A DNA stretch of 33,525 nucleotides, taken from Gemmatimonadota bacterium (lineage in GTDB: Bacteria > Gemmatimonadota > Gemmatimonadetes > Gemmatimonadales > Gemmatimonadaceae). Positions 11,891 to 21,517 of the stretch are shown in pieces. A program made the translations under genes and the position numbers. The stretch covers positions 1 to 33,525 of the forward strand of contig JAPLKS010000001.1 of assembly GCA_026387915.1 (NCBI GenBank), read 5' to 3'. A model generated the notes under the pieces. It searched no databases and was not told where the DNA came from. It saw only the letters and a list, made by a program, of their open reading frames with translations. Position 1 is the first letter of the stretch. Each line of letters opens with the position of its first letter.

Positions 11891-14800
11891 ATGCATCCAC
11901 TTATCGAAACGCTTTCGGAAATTGCCGCTGCACACCCAGCGGCGAGCGTGCGTTTTGTAGCGCGCGAACTTCCGTTTGGGCGTGAACTTTTGCGCGAACT
12001 GACGAATCGGCGCGGCGCACTTGCAGGGTGGGAAGCGACGACCCTGCGACAACTCGCAACTGAGATGGGTGCCGAACAGCTCGAGCTCGCTGGATTCCGT
12101 CGCGCGGATGACCTCGCACTGCAAGCCGCGGCCGACGACGCGATTGACGAAACCGCCTCCACGCTCCCGCCACCGCTGCGGCGTCAACTCTCATCGCTCG
12201 GCTTTCGCACCTCCGCATTTGATGCGTTTGCGCAACTGCGGATGGCGGGCGTCGCTCCGAGCACATTACGGGAGCATGCGCGCTCGGGAAGTCCTGCGGA
12301 GGCACTGACGCCCGCGTACAAACGGTATTGCGAGCTGCTCATTGAACGCTCACTTGCTGACGCGGCGGAAGCGTTTGCGACAGCAATTCACCAGACGCAG
12401 AGTGCTGAGTTTGCTGGCGTCGTGATTGTGATTGAACCAGGCGCGGCCGATGTGAGCGGCCTTCCATTGAGGTTCGTGAATGCGTTGCGAGCGGATGGCG
12501 CCATCTTTCTGGCGCTCGCAGAAACACCGCCGAGTTTTGCGTCGCCGGATTTAGAGCTCGTCATTGCTCGGGCGGCCTCGCCGGCGCTTGAGCTTCGTGA
12601 GGCACTACGCCACGCCCTCTCCACGGGTGCCCACTGGGACGAAGTCGAACTCGCCGTGACAGATGTTGACAACTACGGCACTGCCCTCGCCTCGTTGGGG
12701 GACGAACTCGGCATTCCCTATTCATTAAAGGAAGGCGTGCCGATGATTCGGAGCCGCGCCGGCCGATCATTAGAACGCTACCTGCGTTGGCTCGATAGTG
12801 GCCTCCCCGCGACGCCCATTCGACACGCGCTCGAACAAGGTGAACTGGTAACCAGTAGCGCCGATGTCTCTGCCGCCGACGTCGCTCGTGCCATCCGCTC
12901 CGCCAACATTGGCTGGGGACGAGATCGTTGGCTGGGAGCGCTCGCTCGGTTCGAGAACGGAACGTGGGTACAATCTCGCCTCAGGGAGCGCGACGAGCGA
13001 GCAGAGGGCGAGGATGCCACAGCGCGCGAGGCCCGTCTCAAGGCGACCGCGAGCGCAACGGTGCTACTGCTCAAGCAACTCACCGTGATTATGCCGGAAG
13101 TTCCGGAGCCGTCGGTCGGTGGCGCCGAGGGCGCGCGCATCAAGACGAGTACGCTCGCGGCCCATGCGATAGGCTGGCTAGATCTCGTGAGTACTGCCAT
13201 TGAACTTCAGGGCGAGCAGCACGCGCTAAAGCGCCTGCGGGGCCGTCTCGAAGAGCTTGCCGCACACGATCGGAGCGAACGAAGTTTTGCACTCGCACTT
13301 GCCGAACTGCGGCAGGGAATCGAAGATCTTCGCGCTTTTCCCAGTGCCGATGGCGCGAGCGCTCGGCGCATCTCAACGCCAGGCGCAGTTCACCTCACCG
13401 ACATCACGCAGGCCGGAGCCACGGGAAGGCCACGTCTTTACCTGCTCGGCATGGATGCGGACCGAACGTCGAGCGTGTCGGGAACGGATCCCATATTAGA
13501 TGAAGACACACGCGCCGGAATAGGGGCCGTGATTCCATCACTTCGGGAACGGTCGGCACGTAAAGAGCGCGCGCTCTTCCGCGTGCTGAACGGGCTGTCC
13601 GGGCAGCTGTGGATGTCGTACGCCACACAGTCGGACTCCAGCGGGCGAGAAGCATCGCCCTCGCCTCACTTGCTTGCCGCCGCACGACAAACGTGGAAGA
13701 AACCAGAGCTGTCATACGACGAGCTACGTGACGCGCTTGGCGCACCCGCAGGCGCTGCACGCGGACATGCACCGCTCGACAGGCGCGATGTGTGGCTGAG
13801 CGCCATCGCAGCTGGAACAGAGCTCGCGGACGGCGCCGCACAAGTGAATGCCGCCTGGCCGTTGTTGGCGCGCGGGTTCAATCTCCACCAAAGCGCGGAG
13901 TCGTCAGCGCTCACGGAATGGCACGGGATCGTTACGGACGCTGCAAATCAGACCGGGTTCCTCGTCGATCCCACCGAGCGCATATCGCCCACTTCGCTCG
14001 AGACATTAGCCAAGTGCCCGCTCAGCTGGTTCTATCATTATGGGTTAAAGTTACGGCTCCCAGAGGACGTGGAGTTCGAAGCCACCACTTGGCTTGACCC
14101 ACGGCAGCGCGGCCTGCTCTTGCACGCGATCTTTGAGCAGTTTGTCACGGCTTGGATGGGCAAACAGGCTCAACTTGGGCTCGATGAAGCCGCTGATACG
14201 CTCGCTGCCATTGTAACCAATGCACTCCTGATTCAGCGCCAAGAGATTCCGCCGCCAAGCGAAATGGTGTTTCTCCAGGAAGTGGAGAAGATTGAGCGAA
14301 TCGTTTGGCACTTTATGGCGCAGGAAATAGAGTACGCCGATGCAACGTGGATCACAGTAGAGGCGAAGTTTCCCGGGCTCGGCGCTCAGACGACCTTTGT
14401 GACCTCCGATGGCACAACGCTACAGATTGGCGGATTTATAGATCGCGTGGATCGCTATGCCGACGGTACGCTGCGCATTGTGGATTACAAGACGGGCTCA
14501 AGCCGTCCGTATACCCTCACCAGCAAAGACGCCCCACTCAAAGGCGGGCGTATTTTGCAGCCGGCCATCTATGCCGCCGGTGCGAGCCAGGCACTCGGCG
14601 GTGACGTCGTGCAGTTCGAATATCGATTCCCAAAGGAACGGTCGCCCAAAGATCGCGTGACGTTGACCAAGGAAGAGTTCGCGGCGGCGCCGGAAATCGT
14701 GACCTCGTTGCTGACGCACATGCGTACGGGACAGTTCATTCCCACCAACACGGCTGCCGACTGTTCATACTGTGACTATCGGTCTATTTGTCGCGTTTCA

Positions 14801-14914
14801 ACGGATCAGTGGGACACGCACTCGCCTCGCGTGGAGTGGGGCGTAAAATATGGTGCTGATACAGCGGCCTACGAGTCCCTGTTATTGCGTCGTGCCCCGA
14901 GGGAAAAAGAATGA
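11891..14914 (+). CDS. addB: AddB-type helicase/nuclease subunit (PD-(D/E)XK exonuclease)
   Basis: The start ATG 11891 follows CAGGAG (AATCAGGAGCCTGCACA); the open frame extends 13 codons further upstream but without support. The 1007-aa protein has the AddB/RexB-type C-terminal nuclease: CPLSWFYHYGLKL, RGLLLHAIFEQFV (His), GGFIDRVDR (Asp) and RIVDYKTG (Asp/Lys, about 864-869). The Fe-S cluster cysteines are CxxC and a further Cys in DCSYCDYRSICR (about 958-967), plus the upstream Cys of KCPLSWF. It forms the AddAB complex, which resects DNA double-strand breaks for RecA loading. It overlaps addA by ATGA, so translation is coupled. The length is slightly shorter than firmicute AddB. Confidence 0.9.
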   Translation: MHPLIETLSEIAAAHPAASVRFVARELPFGRELLRELTNRRGALAGWEATTLRQLATEMGAEQLELAGFRRADDLALQAAADDAIDETASTLPPPLRRQLSSLGFRTSAFDAFAQLRMAGVAPSTLREHARSGSPAEALTPAYKRYCELLIERSLADAAEAFATAIHQTQSAEFAGVVIVIEPGAADVSGLPLRFVNALRADGAIFLALAETPPSFASPDLELVIARAASPALELREALRHALSTGAHWDEVELAVTDVDNYGTALASLGDELGIPYSLKEGVPMIRSRAGRSLERYLRWLDSGLPATPIRHALEQGELVTSSADVSAADVARAIRSANIGWGRDRWLGALARFENGTWVQSRLRERDERAEGEDATAREARLKATASATVLLLKQLTVIMPEVPEPSVGGAEGARIKTSTLAAHAIGWLDLVSTAIELQGEQHALKRLRGRLEELAAHDRSERSFALALAELRQGIEDLRAFPSADGASARRISTPGAVHLTDITQAGATGRPRLYLLGMDADRTSSVSGTDPILDEDTRAGIGAVIPSLRERSARKERALFRVLNGLSGQLWMSYATQSDSSGREASPSPHLLAAARQTWKKPELSYDELRDALGAPAGAARGHAPLDRRDVWLSAIAAGTELADGAAQVNAAWPLLARGFNLHQSAESSALTEWHGIVTDAANQTGFLVDPTERISPTSLETLAKCPLSWFYHYGLKLRLPEDVEFEATTWLDPRQRGLLLHAIFEQFVTAWMGKQAQLGLDEAADTLAAIVTNALLIQRQEIPPPSEMVFLQEVEKIERIVWHFMAQEIEYADATWITVEAKFPGLGAQTTFVTSDGTTLQIGGFIDRVDRYADGTLRIVDYKTGSSRPYTLTSKDAPLKGGRILQPAIYAAGASQALGGDVVQFEYRFPKERSPKDRVTLTKEEFAAAPEIVTSLLTHMRTGQFIPTNTAADCSYCDYRSICRVSTDQWDTHSPRVEWGVKYGADTAAYESLLLRRAPREKE

Positions 14915-17900
14915 GCGACAAAACTCCTCCGGACCACGAGGCTCGCCAGCGCGCGGTCAGCGAGTTTGACGTCAATTTTCTCGTAGAGGCTGGTGCTGGC
15001 TCCGGAAAGACAACGCTGATGGCTCAGCGGGTGGTGGGGCTTATTGCCACCGGCTACGCCGCCGACACCATTGCTGCGGTCACGTTCACACGAAAGGCAG
15101 CGGCAGAGCTTCGCGAGCGCATCCAGATTGTTCTTGAGAAGGCCAGTCTCAACCCGGCGCTCGCAAACGATGTCTTTATTGGAACCATCCACTCATTCTG
15201 TGCGCGATTGCTGCGCGAACGGCCGGTAGAGGCGGGACTCGATCCGCGATTCCGCGAGCTTGAGGAAGACGAAGCGGTGCTGCTCGCTGATCATTGGTGG
15301 AACGGATGGCTTGAGCGACTACATCTCGCAGGCGACGCGCAACTTGAGCGCATTCGAGAGCTCGGTGTGTCACCTCACAGCCTCAGGGATGCGTTCAAAG
15401 AATTTGTTCGGTATCCGGACGTCGATTTTTCGGCCGCGGACGCACCGCTCCCTGAGTTCACCGAGCTTGCGCAGCAGCTGGCCGCGTTGGTGGCGGAGGG
15501 GTTGGCAGTCATTCCATCCGAAGCGCCAGACGCCGGATGGGACGACGTCCAGAGCATGCTCTTTGGCCTGCGATTCGACCAGCGGCTGAAAGGTTGGTCA
15601 AAGCCAGCCGATTTCTTTGCGAGCTTGGCCGAGGTGTCGACTTCCCAAAAGCCCACCCAAAATCGGTGGGTGAGAAATCCGGCCACTGCCAAGGAAGACA
15701 AAGCCGCCGCCAAAGAGTATGGAGAACGTTTACTGGAATGGCGAAACGCGGTCGCCAAGGACGCGCTCAATGCGTGGTATGAGCACCGTTACGCGCCCGT
15801 GGAGTTGCTGCTCCGCCGTGCATCACGAGAGTTTTCCGATCATCGAGTCGCCACCGGGCGCCTCACCTTTGAGGATTTGCTCCTGCGCGCGGCGATGCTC
15901 CTCCGCACCGACCGTGGCGCACGACGCGCGCTGGGCGAGCGGTGGCGGCGCGTGCTCGTAGACGAATTTCAGGACACGGATCCTATTCAGGCGGAGGTGC
16001 TCTTTTTGCTGGGGAGCGAGCCGCCGGTTGAAGGTGCCGGAGACCAACATTGGTCTGCCGTGACGTTGCGGAGCGGTGCGCTCTTTGTGGTTGGCGATCC
16101 GAAACAGAGTATTTATCGCTTTCGGCGAGCCGATGTTGAGACTTATGAAGAGGCGCGAACGGCCATTCAAAATCAGGGCGCACTGTTGCGCCTCACGGCA
16201 AACTTTCGCAGCCTGCCGGCGATCGCCACGTTCGTGAATGCGCACTTCGGCGGGGAAGAGGGCGTGTTCCCGGCGGTACCTTCGCCATATCAGGCCGCGT
16301 TTGCCCCGCTCGAACCTATGAAGGAAGCAACCGAAGGCACGCCACCTGGCGGCGTTGTCTTACGGTATGCAATTCACGGTGCGGCAGGGGAAGCGAATAA
16401 AGACCATCTGATTGAAGCCGATTCCGAGCGCGTGGCGTCGTGGATAGCCACCGAAATAAGTGCTGGCAACATAAAGGCGCGCGACGTGCTGATCCTGACG
16501 CGGAAGAAGGAGGGATTAGCCAGTCACGCGCGGGCGTTAGCCGCGCGAGGAGTCCCCGTTTCGGTCGCTGGCGCCAAGGTTCCGCTCGAAGCCGAGTTGC
16601 ATGAACTGCAGTTGTTGTTGCAGTTGATGCACGATCCCACAAACACGGTGTTTGTAGCGGCCGTCCTCGAGGGGCGATTCTTTGGTGCATCACCCGCCGA
16701 TCTCTGGGCCGCTCAGAAAAGCGGAATCGCGTTCACGATTGCGCGACCACCGATAACGGTTGAAATGAACGAACGGGCCGTGCGTGTGCACGACGCGTTG
16801 CAAACGTTGCATACGTGGTTCCTCCGTTCCCGTTCAGACGCGCCGGATGTATTCCTTTCGCGTGTGCTGGATGAAACGGGGCTGTTGGTGCTCACGGCCG
16901 CATCCGAACTTGGTGATGTGCGTGCTGGGTTGCTCGTACGTTTCATTGAGGAAGTGCGCGAAGCATCGTTGGATCCGGAGCGGGCTGGCACAGCGGCTCA
17001 GCATGCACTCGAGCGGCTACTCAAAGCCGAGATTCCAGATGCGCCGCTCCTGCCAGGGCGCGAGGACGCGGTGCGCGTGATGAATCTGCATAAGGCAAAG
17101 GGGCTTGAGGCAGAGATCGTTATTCTTGCGGTGCCAACAGACGCAAAGGGTCGGTCTCAGAAGGTTGCGGTGCGCCGCAAAGAATCACGACCCACGGGTG
17201 GCGTACTTATTGAAGGCACCGAAGGCAATAAAACCACCGTCATTGCTCAGCCCGTTGGTTGGGAGGAAATGCAGGCAACGGAGCAAGCGTTTCAGGACGC
17301 GGAGGGCGAGCGTCTCCGGTACGTTGCCGCGACGCGCGCGCGCTCGCGACTGATTATCGGCGAGTTCCACAAGGAGACGAAGGCGGGTTGGGACCGGCAG
17401 GATAATCGACAGTGGTCTTCGTTTTCGCCAACACTAGACGCGCTGAGCGCTGGCGTGTTAGAGCTTGCGGTGACGAGCGCTACGGGTCGCGAGAAGATGC
17501 CAGAGACCGCTGCTGACGTCTTGAAGCGCGTAGCACTGGTCGAGGCGGCGCGCGCCCAGGCGTCGGCGCCAACGTGGAAGTGGCAAACAGTTTCGCAGTC
17601 GGCCAAGGGTCAGTCAGCCGAAGTTCGCAATCTTGAAAATGTATCGTCCGAGGGTCGCAGCGCCGGTGCCGCGTGGGGGCGTGCGGTGCATCGGGTGCTT
17701 GAGGAGATCGGTCGGCGGGCGGACGGCGTACCTTCGCAGCTACTTGCAACGCGTATTGCGGAGGAAGAATCGATTCCGCAGCGTGCGACGGAACTGTTCG
17801 ACATCATCACGAAGGTGACCCAAACAGAAATCTGGAAAGCGCTGATGGCGGCACCGGCGCGCCGGTTCGAGTGGCCGGTTGCGGGATGGTCGAATACTAA

Positions 17901-18111
17901 AGAAGGCCGAGTCTACACGGAGGGTGTGATTGACGCCGCCTTCCAAACGCCAGCGGGATGGCGCGTGCTGGACTGGAAAACTGACGATGTCACAGACGAC
18001 GCGTGGGCGCTTCGTGTGCCGGCGTACACGCGCCAAGTCGATCGGTACGCCGAGTTACTTGGGCAAGCGACTGGCGAATCGGTGAGCGGGGAACTGGTGC
18101 GGGTCCGCTAG
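14911..18111 (+). CDS. addA: AddA, UvrD-type helicase and exonuclease subunit
   Basis: The 1066-aa protein shows the SF1A helicase motifs in order: Walker A EAGAGSGKTT (Lys33), AAVTFTRKAAAEL (Ia), RVLVDEFQDTDPIQAEVLF (II), GDPKQSIYRFRRADV (III), LHKAKGLEAEIVI (V) and YVAATRARSRLI (VI). The C-terminal nuclease carries EGVIDAAFQ and RVLDWKTDDV (about 1020-1026), the PD-(D/E)XK core. AddA is the 3'-5' motor and one of the two nucleases of the AddAB recombination complex. ATG 14911 overlaps the addB stop by four bases. It ends 16 bp before the convergent WYL gene. Confidence 0.95.
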   Translation: MSDKTPPDHEARQRAVSEFDVNFLVEAGAGSGKTTLMAQRVVGLIATGYAADTIAAVTFTRKAAAELRERIQIVLEKASLNPALANDVFIGTIHSFCARLLRERPVEAGLDPRFRELEEDEAVLLADHWWNGWLERLHLAGDAQLERIRELGVSPHSLRDAFKEFVRYPDVDFSAADAPLPEFTELAQQLAALVAEGLAVIPSEAPDAGWDDVQSMLFGLRFDQRLKGWSKPADFFASLAEVSTSQKPTQNRWVRNPATAKEDKAAAKEYGERLLEWRNAVAKDALNAWYEHRYAPVELLLRRASREFSDHRVATGRLTFEDLLLRAAMLLRTDRGARRALGERWRRVLVDEFQDTDPIQAEVLFLLGSEPPVEGAGDQHWSAVTLRSGALFVVGDPKQSIYRFRRADVETYEEARTAIQNQGALLRLTANFRSLPAIATFVNAHFGGEEGVFPAVPSPYQAAFAPLEPMKEATEGTPPGGVVLRYAIHGAAGEANKDHLIEADSERVASWIATEISAGNIKARDVLILTRKKEGLASHARALAARGVPVSVAGAKVPLEAELHELQLLLQLMHDPTNTVFVAAVLEGRFFGASPADLWAAQKSGIAFTIARPPITVEMNERAVRVHDALQTLHTWFLRSRSDAPDVFLSRVLDETGLLVLTAASELGDVRAGLLVRFIEEVREASLDPERAGTAAQHALERLLKAEIPDAPLLPGREDAVRVMNLHKAKGLEAEIVILAVPTDAKGRSQKVAVRRKESRPTGGVLIEGTEGNKTTVIAQPVGWEEMQATEQAFQDAEGERLRYVAATRARSRLIIGEFHKETKAGWDRQDNRQWSSFSPTLDALSAGVLELAVTSATGREKMPETAADVLKRVALVEAARAQASAPTWKWQTVSQSAKGQSAEVRNLENVSSEGRSAGAAWGRAVHRVLEEIGRRADGVPSQLLATRIAEEESIPQRATELFDIITKVTQTEIWKALMAAPARRFEWPVAGWSNTKEGRVYTEGVIDAAFQTPAGWRVLDWKTDDVTDDAWALRVPAYTRQVDRYAELLGQATGESVSGELVRVR

Positions 18112-18127
18112 CGGAAGCGGGCCGCGC

Positions 18128-19102
18128 CTACGTTCTCCCGCACACCACGCTGAGCCGCTCCGCTACCATCGTTTGGATCCGCGCCGGCTCGAGCACGCGT
18201 GCGTCTGCTCCGTACTGAAGCACGTGTCGTACCGCCCAGACATCGTCGAGCAACGGATGCTCGACGATCACGCTGCCGTCCGCCTGCAACTCAACATTCT
18301 CATGTTCGGCAATCCACCGGGCGATGCGCGGACTGTACGACACGCGCAGGAGTTCCTCAGCGGTATTCAGCAAAGCGCGGCCAGAGCGAAGCGTTCCTTC
18401 CACATCGACGTCGGCAGGGATATCGGCCGACTCGGCGAGCACTTCGGCGGAGAGCACACGGTCAAGGCGGAAAATGCGAATAGTGCTTGCCTTGTCGCAG
18501 AATCCAATCAGAAACCAGCGACCGCTGGAGAACACGAGCCCGTACGGATGGACGCTGCGCGTGCTGCCGGCAGGCGCGCCGCCGGACCGATACACAATCG
18601 ACGCTTTGTTGCGTCCGGCGACAGCCGTGCGCAGGATGCTCAGGTTCATGCCATCCCGCTCCGATCCCACGAACTGTGCTGCGTGCGCCGCTGGCCGCTC
18701 TGACGCGGCGTCGAGTCCGCTCGCGGCGTCGACTACCCGCTCGCGCGCACGTTCAGCGACGGCGGCCTCGTGAGGCGGAAGTTCCCGTGCCAGTGCGGCG
18801 AGACCTAACTCCACCGCGGCGAGTTCGCTGGAGGTGAGTCCCATGGGCCGTCGAAAAATGTGCGATTGCAGTTGCACGGTATCGCTGTCGAACGCGAGCC
18901 GTACACCCTCGAGGAACCCGCCCGGCCCGTCGTCGAAGCGCGTGACGAGGGTGCGCAGATCTTTTGCCAAAGTGTCTTCGCTGACACCAACTAGAGTGGC
19001 GATGTCGGCAATGCGATGCGGACTGTCGTCGGCCAGTGCGGGGATGGCAATCAACAGGCGCCGCAGTTGCGTGGCCGCGTCGTCAACGGTGCGAGCCGTC
19101 AT
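18128..19102 (-). CDS. WYL-domain transcriptional regulator, downstream member of pair
   Basis: From ATG 19102 the product is 324 aa. It starts MTARTVDDAATQLRRLLIAI with a winged-helix region (RIADIATLVGVSEDTLAKDLRTL, about 28-50). The WYL domain is in the second half: SIVYRSGG, HPYGLVFSSGRWFLIGFCDK and TIRIFRLDRV, with WFL replacing the usual WYL. The C-terminal WCX-like tail includes HPLLDDVWAVRHVLQYGADA. Its ATG overlaps the stop of the other WYL gene by four bases (ATGA), matching PafB-PafC type pairs that form heterodimeric activators of the DNA-damage response in Actinobacteria. An upstream extension to 19213 lies in the other gene and lacks support. Confidence 0.85.
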   Translation of the reverse strand: MTARTVDDAATQLRRLLIAIPALADDSPHRIADIATLVGVSEDTLAKDLRTLVTRFDDGPGGFLEGVRLAFDSDTVQLQSHIFRRPMGLTSSELAAVELGLAALARELPPHEAAVAERARERVVDAASGLDAASERPAAHAAQFVGSERDGMNLSILRTAVAGRNKASIVYRSGGAPAGSTRSVHPYGLVFSSGRWFLIGFCDKASTIRIFRLDRVLSAEVLAESADIPADVDVEGTLRSGRALLNTAEELLRVSYSPRIARWIAEHENVELQADGSVIVEHPLLDDVWAVRHVLQYGADARVLEPARIQTMVAERLSVVCGRT

Positions 19103-20190
19103 CGGCTGGGTTCCGCGTAAAGAGTGGCGGTAGACGTCGCGAGCGCGTGGAGCGCCTCGCCGATAGACGGCGGAGACACGGGAGTCGCGGTTCCCCCAAA
19201 GGACAGCAACCATCGTACGAATGCATCAGGACGACGCACGACGAAACGCCGGCAGTTCTCGTCGTCTCCGGCGGCTTCGCCGAGTTCGGCGCCGGCGGCG
19301 GCAAAGCGATCGCTTTGATCGAATCGCACGGTGACCTGCGTGGCATCGTCATCACCAAGCTCCCAGGCTTGGCGCGATTTTGTGTGCGACCAGAGATCGA
19401 ATCCCGCGGGAGTCGCGAAGTCCGGTGTCTGCGACTTGAGGGGATTCATGACCGCGTGGGAGATGCGACTCACCCGAAAGTGCCGAAGGGCATCGGCGGT
19501 GATATCGCGCGCGACGAGATACCAGTTGCCAGAAAGAAAAATCAGGCCGTAGGGTTCTATGCCGCGTTCACTGTTTGCGTTGCGCTCCATGGAGCGATAT
19601 TCGATGTCGAGACGTTTGCGGCGACGCACTGCGGTGTCGAGTATGTCGAGAACATCCGTGTGAATGTCTTGGGACGACTGGAGCATCACCTCGTGCGCGT
19701 GGCCGTCGACGAACGGCACGTCGAATGCGAGCTTGCGCACGGCCGTGGCCGCGTCGGCCGCGAGCGACGGGTGTTGCATCTGTTGCACGCGATTTGCGGC
19801 GCGCGCGATCATCACGAGTTCGTCCGGCTCAAATGCGAGCACCGGGAGCCCTTGGTAGCCGAGTCCTGAGAGTCGCTTTGGTGTGCTAGGGGGCGCGCCG
19901 TCTTCTGCGACGTGTAGGTAGGGGAGGTAAAAGGCGCGCGACTGCAGCCGATACGTGGAGGAGACGCCCGAGGGATCGGTGACGGTCTCGATAGGAACGC
20001 CAAAGGTGCGGAGTTCATCTTTGTCCCGCTCAAACATCCGCATCCGAGCTTCAGTTGTCTGCTCCGGATCGGCGTACGCTGGCACTTCGTGGCTCAGCGT
20101 CTCGAACGAAATCGGATAGCGGAATCGAAGGAGTGCAACGATGACATCCATCCATCGCTGGACTTTGGCTGGGCGTTTGGCGCTGGGCAT
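19099..20190 (-). CDS. WYL-domain transcriptional regulator, upstream member of pair
   Basis: This 363-aa protein starts MPSAKRPAKVQRWMDVIVAL, a helix-turn-helix domain typical of PafB-like regulators (RFRYPISFETLSHEVP...ERDKDELRTFGVPIE). The WYL core is IEYRS...GIEPYGLIFLSGNWYLVARD with the intact NWYL and the following RVSRISHAV. The WCX-like C-terminal domain has VRFDQSDRF and FVRWLLSFG. It is first in a coupled operon with the second WYL gene. WYL proteins sense ligands such as single-stranded DNA or nucleotides. The convergent neighbour addAB suggests a DNA-damage role, which is inference. Confidence 0.9.
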   Translation of the reverse strand: MPSAKRPAKVQRWMDVIVALLRFRYPISFETLSHEVPAYADPEQTTEARMRMFERDKDELRTFGVPIETVTDPSGVSSTYRLQSRAFYLPYLHVAEDGAPPSTPKRLSGLGYQGLPVLAFEPDELVMIARAANRVQQMQHPSLAADAATAVRKLAFDVPFVDGHAHEVMLQSSQDIHTDVLDILDTAVRRRKRLDIEYRSMERNANSERGIEPYGLIFLSGNWYLVARDITADALRHFRVSRISHAVMNPLKSQTPDFATPAGFDLWSHTKSRQAWELGDDDATQVTVRFDQSDRFAAAGAELGEAAGDDENCRRFVVRRPDAFVRWLLSFGGTATPVSPPSIGEALHALATSTATLYAEPSR

Positions 20191-20386
20191 ACGGAGATTC
20201 TAGCTCTCCGGTGTGACAGCCGGCTACTGGCGGGCTGCCGATGGCGAGGACGCATTACGGACAATGAGGGTGGCGGATTGAGCATTCGTGTGCCGAATCG
20301 TGTGGAATGTCAGAGGGCTGCGCGACTATTCCGGCACGGGTCCCTCGCGGGCCAAGCACAACTCGATCCCTAGGAACCCCCCACCC

Positions 20387-20641
20387 ATGCCGAACGATTC
20401 CCGTGGCGAGAATGGTTACTCCGACTATTCCGCGCCCAAGCTGCCACCGCTGCCACCGTTGCCGCCGCTGCCCTCCGTGCCGGAGCTTCCGACGGTGCGT
20501 GGGGATGATGTTGCACCCGCGTACGAAGCTCCCAAGCCCGGCACTCCGGAGTTCCGCGCGATGGTAGAGCGGCACAAGGACATCGTTGAGGCAGAGACGG
20601 GCATTCGCCCCGATGTGATTCTCGATATTGGCGAGGGGTGA
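20387..20641 (+). CDS. Proline-rich small hypothetical protein
   Basis: ATG 20387 gives 84 aa with a block of LPPLPPLPPLP repeats (about 17-27), then a soluble C-terminal part (FRAMVERHKDIVEAETGIRP then DVILDIGEG). The repeat is a possible polyproline-II binding segment. The only Shine-Dalgarno candidate is TAGGAA about 12 bases upstream. The frame is open upstream to 20288 but that part is less plausible. No family is recognised. It is divergent from the WYL pair, with a 196-bp intergenic region in which I see no further feature. Confidence 0.5.
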   Translation: MPNDSRGENGYSDYSAPKLPPLPPLPPLPSVPELPTVRGDDVAPAYEAPKPGTPEFRAMVERHKDIVEAETGIRPDVILDIGEG

Positions 20642-20728
20642 TTCGCTCGCGTCGTTGGTGAGCAGAGCACGATCAGTAGCGGTGGTGATGGCGATCGTTG
20701 GTCCGAAAAATTGAACCGGAGATGCGTG

Positions 20729-21166
20729 ATGAAGCGGCGAGATTTCGTAGTGAGTACGGGGGTGGCAGTCGCCGGCGGGATTTTTGTTCGTGCGGCGGCG
20801 GTGGCTGGCTCGCCGTTGTCGACTGGGGCCGACGGGACGGAACGCCGCCCGCTCTCGCTTGTTATTTCCTCCTGGCCGAGGCTCGTGGAGAGGAAATATC
20901 GAATGCGCGTTCGGCCCAAGGCGGCAATGCCGGTGTCCGGCGTCACCGTGAACGGATCGCTCGCGCAGGCCACGCCACTGAACGGCGGATGGTACGAGCT
21001 CACGGGCACGGTCAGCACAAAAGCTGGACCGCGCTCGGGGCTACTGGTGACGTCGAGCGAGGCGATCGAAGTGAGCCCGTATATCGCGATGTCCGATGAC
21101 CACTGGGGGACGCGGAGCTTCACGCTCCGGATTGCGCACGATTCGGCGGCGCTGCGCAACGGGTAG
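20729..21166 (+). CDS. Tat-exported small protein, unknown
   Basis: ATG 20729 is preceded by CCGGAGATG, giving 145 aa. It begins MKRRDFVVSTGVAVAGGIFV, a twin-arginine signal (RRDF) with a hydrophobic core and Ala-rich cleavage region (AAAVAGS). The mature part has strands typical of an Ig-like sandwich (YRMRVRPKAAMPVSG, WYELTGTVSTKAG, RSFTLRIAHD). Likely periplasmic. Two small upstream ATGs are not supported. No homologous family is recognised. Confidence 0.6.
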   Translation: MKRRDFVVSTGVAVAGGIFVRAAAVAGSPLSTGADGTERRPLSLVISSWPRLVERKYRMRVRPKAAMPVSGVTVNGSLAQATPLNGGWYELTGTVSTKAGPRSGLLVTSSEAIEVSPYIAMSDDHWGTRSFTLRIAHDSAALRNG

Positions 21167-21250
21167 CCGCGGTCGGGAATGGAAGGGTGGTAGGCGCGCG
21201 GTCGCTCGGCATCAGGGTGAGAGCCGGATCCGGCGGCGCCTTCCCTCTAA

Positions 21251-21269
21251 AGTATACCGTGGTTATACT
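21251..21269. promoter_or_regulatory. Palindromic operator/-10 region upstream of mazE
   Basis: AGTATA (21251-21256) and TATACT (21264-21269) form a near-palindrome centred on CCGTGGT, five bases before the mazE ATG. TATACT is also a reasonable -10 box. Binding of the antitoxin or complex here would block transcription, as in mazEF autoregulation. With the -10 this close, the mRNA could be leaderless. Confidence 0.55.
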
Positions 21270-21274
21270 CAGGT

Positions 21275-21511
21275 ATGAAAACTGCCATTTCCCTCCCTGA
21301 TGACCTGTTCAAGTCTGGCGACTCGCTGGCCAAGCGGATGGGGTTGAGCCGAAGCGAGCTCTACGCGCGCGCCCTCGCGGACTTTGTGGCCAAGCACAAG
21401 GCGAGTCAGGTGACGCAACGCCTGAACGCCGTCTACGCCACCGAGGTCACGGTACTCGATCCGGCGCTCGCAGCGGTGCAGTCGGTGCTGCTCGTACGCG
21501 AATCGTGGTAG
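21275..21511 (+). CDS. mazE: MazE-like antitoxin, ribbon-helix-helix
   Basis: This 78-aa protein begins MKTAISLPDDLFKSGDSLAKR then MGLSRSELYARALADFV, the RHH strand-helix-helix DNA-binding pattern with SRSELYARA at the turn. The C-terminal tail (VTQRLNAVYATEVTVLDPAL) is the toxin-binding arm. MazE neutralises MazF and represses the operon. It ends six bases before the mazF start. The palindrome just upstream of its start is the likely operator. Confidence 0.9.
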   Translation: MKTAISLPDDLFKSGDSLAKRMGLSRSELYARALADFVAKHKASQVTQRLNAVYATEVTVLDPALAAVQSVLLVRESW

Positions 21512-21517
21512 CTCGCC

